DNA of 64,000 bases. It comes from Patellaria atrata CBS 101060. Lineage: Eukaryota; Ascomycota; Dothideomycetes; Patellariales; Patellariaceae. A program made the translations under genes and the position numbers. Of the stretch, positions 58,294 through 64,000 are shown in pieces. The notes under the pieces were generated by a model, which ran no database searches, was not told the DNA's origin, and saw nothing but the letters and a program-made list of their open reading frames with translations. Location of the stretch: the NCBI GenBank assembly GCA_010093705.1, contig MU006090.1, forward strand, positions 1,701,817 through 1,765,816, given 5' to 3'. How positions within the stretch are numbered: the first letter of the stretch is position 1; each line of letters opens with the position of its first letter.

Positions 58294-59638
58294 ATGGCTC
58301 CATCGCCCTACATAATTGGTCTCCCTGAGGAGAAATTATCACATCTGAAGGACAAACTGTCACAGGCAAGCTTTCCTGACGAACTTCCCGCCGCAGACGA
58401 TGAATGGAAGCGAGGTGCACCATTAGCGGACGTTAAGAGACTTGCAATTTACTGGAGGGATGGGTTCGATTGGAGGAACGCGGAAGCGGAGTTGAATAGA
58501 TTTCCTAATTATAAGACTGAGATATCGTCCGATGAGTTCGGAGATATTGATATCCATTTCGTACATCAGAAGAGTGACGTGAAAGGGGCAATACCATTGC
58601 TGTTTTGTCACGGATGTGAGTGGCCCGCGTGTTTTGTAGTTATGCATGACTAACTTCAAGGATAGGGCCCGGATCATTCATAGAAGTTACCAAATTACTG
58701 CCTTTGCTGAGAGGTGGAGGTGAATTCCCTGCTTTCCATGTTGTTGCGCCTTCTTTGCCTAACTTCGGCTTTTCTGGTGTTATCAAGAAGGAAGGCTTTG
58801 GTCTGGAGGATTATGCAGAGGTTTGCCACAAGCTTATGATGAGCTTGGGGTACAAAGAATACGGTAAGAGGTTCTATCCAGGGAGATCAAAGACAGAGAC
58901 TGATTCTACATGATCACAGTGACTCAGGGCGGTGATTGGGGTTTTTACGTCACCCGTATGATGGGGAAAATGTACCCCGAGCATTGTAAAGCCAGTCATG
59001 TAAACATGATCCGCGCCCATGCTCCCCAGTGGTCCAAGAATCCCATCTTAGCTCTGCAACATGTACTTACCCCTTACTCTGACCGAGACAAGAACGGCCG
59101 TGAACGTAGCGAATGGTTCCAGTTCGAAGGATATGGCTATAATCTCCTTCAAACTACCAGACCGCAGACACTGGGATACGCGTTGGCTGATAGCCCCATT
59201 GCTCTCCTTGCCTGGATATACGAGAAGCTCCACGATTGGACCGATGGGTACCCATGGACAGATAATGAGATCCTCACGTGGGTGTCTATATACTGGTTTT
59301 CCAATGCAGGGCCATGGGCAAGTGTTCGGATCTACTACGAGGTTATGCATACAAAAGGGAAGCACTTCAAGTCTGGGGATAAGGAAGTCAGGGATTACAT
59401 GCAGGAGTGGATTCCGAAGGTCAAACTCGGCCTGGCGCACTTTCCTCGCGAGCTTAGTGTTGTGCCAAAAACATGGGGCAGGACACTGGGCCCAGTTGTA
59501 TATGAGAGCATAAATGAGAGAGGCGGCCATTTTGCTGCCTGGGAAGCACCGGATGCCATAGGTGGAGACCTGAGGAGGATGTTCGGAAGGGAAGGCCCAT
59601 GTTTTGATATTGTGACGGGAAAGTCAGGTTTCGAATGA
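58294..59638 (+). CDS. Epoxide hydrolase, microsomal type (EHN plus alpha/beta-hydrolase)
   Basis: Opens epoxides to diols by a nucleophilic Asp. Exons 58294-58615, 58666-58863 and 58920-59638 give 412 residues. The N-terminal EHN domain has [20 protein letters not shown] and [20 protein letters not shown]. The first join makes the oxyanion-hole motif HGWPGSFIEV. The second makes [15 protein letters not shown], with Asp in GGDWG as the likely nucleophile. The catalytic His lies in [10 protein letters not shown], and the acid is probably in the region before it. [20 protein letters not shown] and WSQNP-like loops are typical. There is no N-terminal membrane helix, unlike mammalian mEH, so it is likely soluble. 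Role may be detoxification, lipid-epoxide turnover or a metabolite pathway with its neighbours. Confidence 0.93.
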
Positions 59639-60389
59639 TGATTTGATCAAGAGGACTTTGAGATGCAGCACTTGAGCAGACGTTCAGATGTTGAGATAAA
59701 GTAATAAGTAGTAATAACATTTTATGTCAAAATGTCAAAGAACAACGGAGGTGATGCCAGAGTCAAAACCACCCCAATCAGCAATCCAACATCTGGAACT
59801 TCGCCAAGATCCTTGAACACGCACGGCGGATCATCGGCAGACCGAAATCAAAGGGCGGGATGAGAGCGAGAGACAACATCCCACCAAATCTGTTAACGCT
59901 CTACTATGATCCCACCAGAATAACGATAAAACTGCCACTGACGACCACGTGCAGAACGTTTCATTATAGAGGCTCCGTACCGATACCTGACGTCTCAATC
60001 CTTGGAACTCCGCCAGCTACATCTACTTACCATCGAACCAACAGTATGCCCGGACCGGTGCATACGATATCTTGATCTGATCCGATAACTAGGCTGTAAT
60101 ATGGAGAAAGGTTAAAGAGACTTTCAAACTGTAGGATTAGAAAAGTTATTACGGCTGCTGTTGATACCTGCTCTGCACCTGCCTGCCTTGAGCTCTGCCA
60201 TTACTATCTTCATACACCGTACAACTAATTACAACCACAACACCTGCCTTTCCAAGGACCAGTTGGACGTACACGCAAAGTCTCTAGTTATAGTTTACCT
60301 ATTATCGGGACGTCGGATATCCCCTCCTCCACAATCACGACGTCCCCGTCCTGTCTACAACCATCCATACTCTACGCCAATATCCCGCG
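59639..60389. other. Upstream region of the CK2 beta-subunit gene
   Basis: About 750 bases between same-strand genes. No gene seen; frames at 59860-60075 and 60161-60454 look like leader sequence. C-rich from about 60165, consistent with a transcribed 5' leader. Confidence 0.45.
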
Positions 60390-61493
60390 ATGTCGACATC
60401 CTCACAAGTTGCAGAATCGTGGATCGCCTCCTTCTGCGGCCTACTCGGCCATGAATACTTTGCAGAGGTATCAGAAGACTTTATAGAAGATGACTTCAAC
60501 CTCACCGGTCTCCAGTCACAAGTACCTATGTACAAGGAAGCACTAGAGATGATATTGGACGTAGAACCTGAGGATGAGGATGAAGATGCAGACGAAGATG
60601 ATGAGGACGACGATGACGACGACCTTCTAGGCGACGAAAACAACGACAGCAAAAGCGGGTTTCAAAGAAATAACCGCAGACACCTGCGCATGGCGAGCGA
60701 CCTTAGCGTCATCGAAAGCTCTGCGGAGCTCCTCTACGGCTTGATACACCAGCGCTACATCACCTCACGCCCCGGAATCCAACAGATGCTTGAGAAATAC
60801 GAATTAGGACACTTCGGCTCCTGCCCTCGCGTTTACTGCTCCAGCGCCAAGGTCCTCCCCGTCGGATGCTCAGACACCCCAGGCCAAGAAACCGTCAAGC
60901 TATTCTGCCCGCGCTGCCTAGACGTCTACACGCCACCAAACAGCCGCTTTCAAACCGTTGATGGCGCCTTCTTCGGCACAACGTTCGGCTGCCTCTTCTT
61001 CATGACCTTCCCCGAACTCGACATCACCCTCCCCAAGGCGGACCGCGAAAACCTCATTATGACCGGCACTGGCTCCTCCATATCCGTCGACACGCGCCTT
61101 TCCTCCTCTTCCACCACCGCGTCCGGGGCTGCCGCGTCCTCGAGACCACAGGTCGCGACCATTAACGGCGTCAGCCCGGCCAGTCTGGCTCCCGGCTTGG
61201 GACAAGGGAATATCTACGAACCCCGCATCTACGGTTTCCGCGTCTCGGAAAGAGCGAGGTCCGGCCCGCGGATGCAGTGGCTGCGCTCTAAACCTGTGGA
61301 TGTCACCGAGCTGGATGAATCTCGTATCTATCAGGAGGAGAGGGAGGAGATGGCGGCTGAGGACCAGGCGATGCTGGATGCGGATAGCAGTCAGCAGGCG
61401 AGGAGGAGGGAGGGGGGACGAAGACGGAGACCGCAGGTTAATGGGAATAAGAATGGGGATGGGAGTCCGATGGATGCTGAGGGTGGCGGGTAG
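60390..61493 (+). CDS. CKB1: Casein kinase II regulatory (beta) subunit
   Basis: Regulatory dimer of protein kinase CK2. Single exon, 367 residues. Starts with [20 protein letters not shown], the conserved CK2-beta entry, then [13 protein letters not shown]. An acidic insert of Asp and Glu follows at residues 59-80, as in yeast Ckb1. The zinc site that makes the dimer is complete: CPRVYC (Cys145, Cys150) and CPRC (Cys173, Cys176). [16 protein letters not shown] and [15 protein letters not shown] complete the core. The Ser/Thr/Ala-rich stretch between them and the Arg/Gly-rich tail ([12 protein letters not shown]) are fungal extensions. Yeast has CKB1 and CKB2; the acidic loop favours CKB1. 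Confidence 0.95.
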   Translation: MSTSSQVAESWIASFCGLLGHEYFAEVSEDFIEDDFNLTGLQSQVPMYKEALEMILDVEPEDEDEDADEDDEDDDDDDLLGDENNDSKSGFQRNNRRHLRMASDLSVIESSAELLYGLIHQRYITSRPGIQQMLEKYELGHFGSCPRVYCSSAKVLPVGCSDTPGQETVKLFCPRCLDVYTPPNSRFQTVDGAFFGTTFGCLFFMTFPELDITLPKADRENLIMTGTGSSISVDTRLSSSSTTASGAAASSRPQVATINGVSPASLAPGLGQGNIYEPRIYGFRVSERARSGPRMQWLRSKPVDVTELDESRIYQEEREEMAAEDQAMLDADSSQQARRREGGRRRRPQVNGNKNGDGSPMDAEGGG

Positions 61494-61988
61494 TGAAGAA
61501 ATGTTGCGAAATCGTAGGGATGGAATGCGCTATCAGGTCTTTTAAAAGACTACTCGAGGAACGGGGGAGAAGGTATTGTTTACGATTGGATGATGGGGAT
61601 GTTGCTACGTACTATTCCACGAGCATTCCATACGGACGAATGGGGCCATGGCTGTTATAAAGGAAGAAGTGAGATATTTGCTAAGGGGTCGGATATGTGG
61701 GTTTAAGGTGGTTGCATCATGGCGTTCCGAGCGCGAAGTGTCACTTAGGTCTTATGATAAGCTTTCAATATGACGAGAGCTCCGCCCGGGCCTCCCGTAT
61801 GGAAATTTTTCTATTTTAATTCTTTTTGAGACCCGTATTTTCTGACCCGGATGATGGAAACGGTAGTGTACTGTACAAACCCCTTCTCTCACGCTCGCTG
61901 CTTACATGACTGAGAATAAGGGACGGGGAGGACTATCCCTACGCCTACGCCTAACCCTTTCACCTCCCCTACAACTACAAACACCAAT
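61494..61988. other. Convergent intergenic region
   Basis: About 495 bases between the 3' ends of CKB1 and the TPR-SET gene. Contains a GTGTACTGTAC word near 61867. No gene; a plus-strand frame from 61906 is antisense to the SET gene end. Confidence 0.4.
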
Positions 61989-64000
61989 CTACCCCCTCCG
62001 CCACTCCTTCCAACCTCCCTCCCATCCAACACAAACCCCCCACCCCCTCCTCGCCTCCCCCTCCGCCCTTACCGCCTCCGCCTCCCTCCCCAACGCCCTT
62101 AACGCCTCCCCCGCAAACCTCAGCGCCCTCACAGTCTCAATATTAATCATGCCCTTACTCTTTCTCAAATCCAACCCCCTACCCCTCTCAACGTCCGTGT
62201 GGCCGAAATTCCGCAACACCTCGAGCGCATACTTGAGGGTCTTGGCGGGATGGCGGTGGGCGCGCCAGGCGTCGCAGAGCCAGATGGAGGGGTGCACGAG
62301 ACACAACCTCGGCAGGGCATCAAATTTTGGGGAGGGGTAGAGGAGCGCGAGTTGAGTAGTCAAGCGCTCGACGGAGCGGATCGTCGAGGTCGGGATGAAG
62401 GAGGAGAGGGAGCCGGCTGTGTCTGCGCCCGTGCCTGTGGCGTGAAGGGGGTTCGACGGAGCGTTGGACGCAGACAGTCCGCCGCCTTTACGCATGACGA
62501 CGGACTTGATGGTTTGGAAGAGCTGGTCGCGCTTCCCGCGGAGGGTGGGCCCGTCGGACTTCTCGGCGAGACAGAGCGTGCAGCCGCATTCGAAGCCCCA
62601 GCTGTCGGCGTAAACTTTTTGGCGCTGCGACCAGTCCGGCCCGGGGGAGACGTATTGGTGGGTTAGCTCTTCGCCGGCGGGGATGTCCCGAGTGGCGCGG
62701 ACGAGCTGATGGGAGCCGAGGAAGGCGCGGGCGGTGTTGGGGGTGCAGGAGTGGTTGAGGAAGGCGGAGCGAGGCCAGAGGGCTGTGGTCAGGCCGGCTG
62801 TCGATTTGGAGAAGAGGTTGTGGATTACGGTTAGGGAGTGGAGGGGCGCGTTGAAGCAGTTTGTTACGCGGATGGATTCGATGAGGAAGCTGTGGTCGGA
62901 TGTTAGAGGGTCGTTTTAGGAGAGAGAGAGGGAGTATTGGGCGATGGGTGACTTTGAGGGTGGGAATAGGAGATTTTCAAACTTACATGTCTATGACTGG
63001 GACGCCGTCGATTAGTATACCTTCTTTACCACTACGAGGATAGTTTCCGGCATCGAGAGCTAGAAAATCGGCGTTTAGAGATGGGTTGTTGTAGAGTTTG
63101 CGAATCAAGCCCCTGAGCAATGCAGCACTGGATGCAGGAAACACTCTGCCGTTATTGACGTTGAAGAGAACTCTTTCGCTTTCATCATTCGCGGAATAGG
63201 TATTCGGTAGATAAAAGGCTTTTTCGCATAACACAAGTTCACCTGCCTTGATATCGCGAGCTGCAAATGTGCCTCTGCCGTAGTACTCCGTTATACCCAC
63301 CTTCACATCTGCGGAATAAGTCGCGTTGTCGAGGTGAACGTTGCGGTTTGTGAGGGTTGAGCTCATAGCCTTGAAATCGTAACTACCGCCCTCTGCTTCG
63401 GCTAGGCGGGAGTTTGAGCGTTGGAGATCCTTTTTGAAGCTCGAATTCTTGGGATTAAGTTTTGATGCTGCTTCAAAGTGTTTCTTGCCTCGTTCGTACT
63501 CCTCCAACTCGTAAGCTGCTCTGCCAGCAAGGTGGTGAGCCTTTGCATCCGCAGTCCCATCTCCAAAAACCGAAGCAAGGGCGTCTGACTCCGTTGCGTC
63601 GAATCGCTGAAGTAGAAGATTTACCCCTGCACGCTTGCGATAGACATCACTTCGGAAAGCTTTGTCCTCCGATGATGCTCTTGATATGGCCTGAGAATAG
63701 CTATTATATCATTAATCAAATGCATCGATCGGTTGTGTTAACATACTCACCATTCAAGTGCACGAAAGTACTGTTTCGCCAGATATGCCTTGTCTCCAGC
63801 TTGTTTATCATCTGAAGCAGTCCTTGAGAGATTTTGATCTGGTTTTCTTAACTTTTCCGGGATGAACGAACTACCTTCCTCCAATATCAAAAGGTCTGAT
63901 GGATGATCCACCCGTATCGCGTAGTCTTCGTCCCCATTATACTTATAGAATGGTTCTTTGATCGCGATAAAGTCGTTTTCCGCAATGAAGCAATCCAGAG
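61989..64000 (-). CDS. TPR-SET domain protein (SMYD-like), N-terminus beyond the window
   Basis: Putative lysine methyltransferase. Visible exons on the minus strand: 64000 (open) to 63751, 63700-62987 and 62889-61989. TPR-like helices come first (DKAYLAKQYFRALE, KAHHLAGRAAYELEEYERG). The SET domain follows, with the start ITEYYGRGTFAARDIKAGE and the cofactor-site motif LNHSCTPNTARAFL. Next comes EELTHQYVSPGPDW, then a post-SET-like Cys group FECGCTLCLAE. The order, SET after TPR without a visible MYND finger inside SET, matches the fungal TPR-SET group. The C-terminal third is GC-rich and Arg/Gly/Glu-rich (GREAEAVRAEGEARR). Targets are unknown for this group. Confidence 0.88.

Overview
The window is ordinary protein-coding DNA from a filamentous ascomycete (Pezizomycotina). 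The evidence is the many short introns, mostly about 50-60 bases, with GT..AG ends and CTAAC/CTGAC-like branch points. A two-subunit ATP-citrate lyase encoded by a divergent acl1/acl2 pair, a PIR cell-wall protein, an Fpg-type DNA glycosylase and a CmcJ/AsaB-like oxygenase point the same way. A leotiomycete-like fungus is my guess, but the sequence alone does not fix the class. I see no viral element, transposon, rRNA gene, convincing tRNA gene or CRISPR array.

Layout. Genes alternate strand, so head-to-head pairs with short shared promoters alternate with tail-to-tail pairs. 1-6.4 kb: SCY1-like pseudokinase (-, cut by the window edge), branched-chain aminotransferase (+), Nit2-type amidase (-). 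6.7-12.5 kb: Sir2/Hst1 deacetylase (+), RNase P 40 kDa subunit (+), a membrane-anchored protein of unknown function (-). 14.9-25 kb: La-motif RNA-binding protein (+), auxin-efflux-carrier-like transporter (-), secreted agmatinase-type ureohydrolase (-), Fpg glycosylase (+). 25.5-36.2 kb: NatA auxiliary subunit (+), Mon2 (-), Mms2-type ubiquitin E2 variant (+), LYR-motif protein (+). 36.8-44.1 kb: PIR cell-wall protein (+), Yra1/ALY mRNA export factor (-), Vps11 (+). 44.9-50.7 kb: ATP-citrate lyase subunits, divergent. 52.5-59.6 kb is the most accessory-looking part: a small coiled-coil gene without a clear start, an AsaB-like oxygenase, a monocarboxylate-type MFS transporter and an epoxide hydrolase. 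60.4-64 kb: casein kinase II beta subunit (+) and a TPR-SET protein (-, cut by the window edge).

Most genes are single-copy housekeeping functions: vesicle traffic (SCY1-like, Mon2, Vps11), RNA biology (RPP40, La-motif protein, Yra1), chromatin and DNA repair (Sir2, SET, Fpg, Mms2), N-terminal acetylation, acetyl-CoA supply and amino-acid metabolism. Exon structures below were read by hand from splice signals and from frame continuity with known families; each complete CDS sums to a multiple of three. I did not find a clearly undescribed system. The best leads are a 929-base intron in the Yra1/ALY gene, the split architecture of the PIR protein, a hand-recovered three-exon gene at 52.5-53.1 kb, the oxygenase/transporter/hydrolase trio, and GC-rich, strand-skewed 3' ends at convergent gene pairs.
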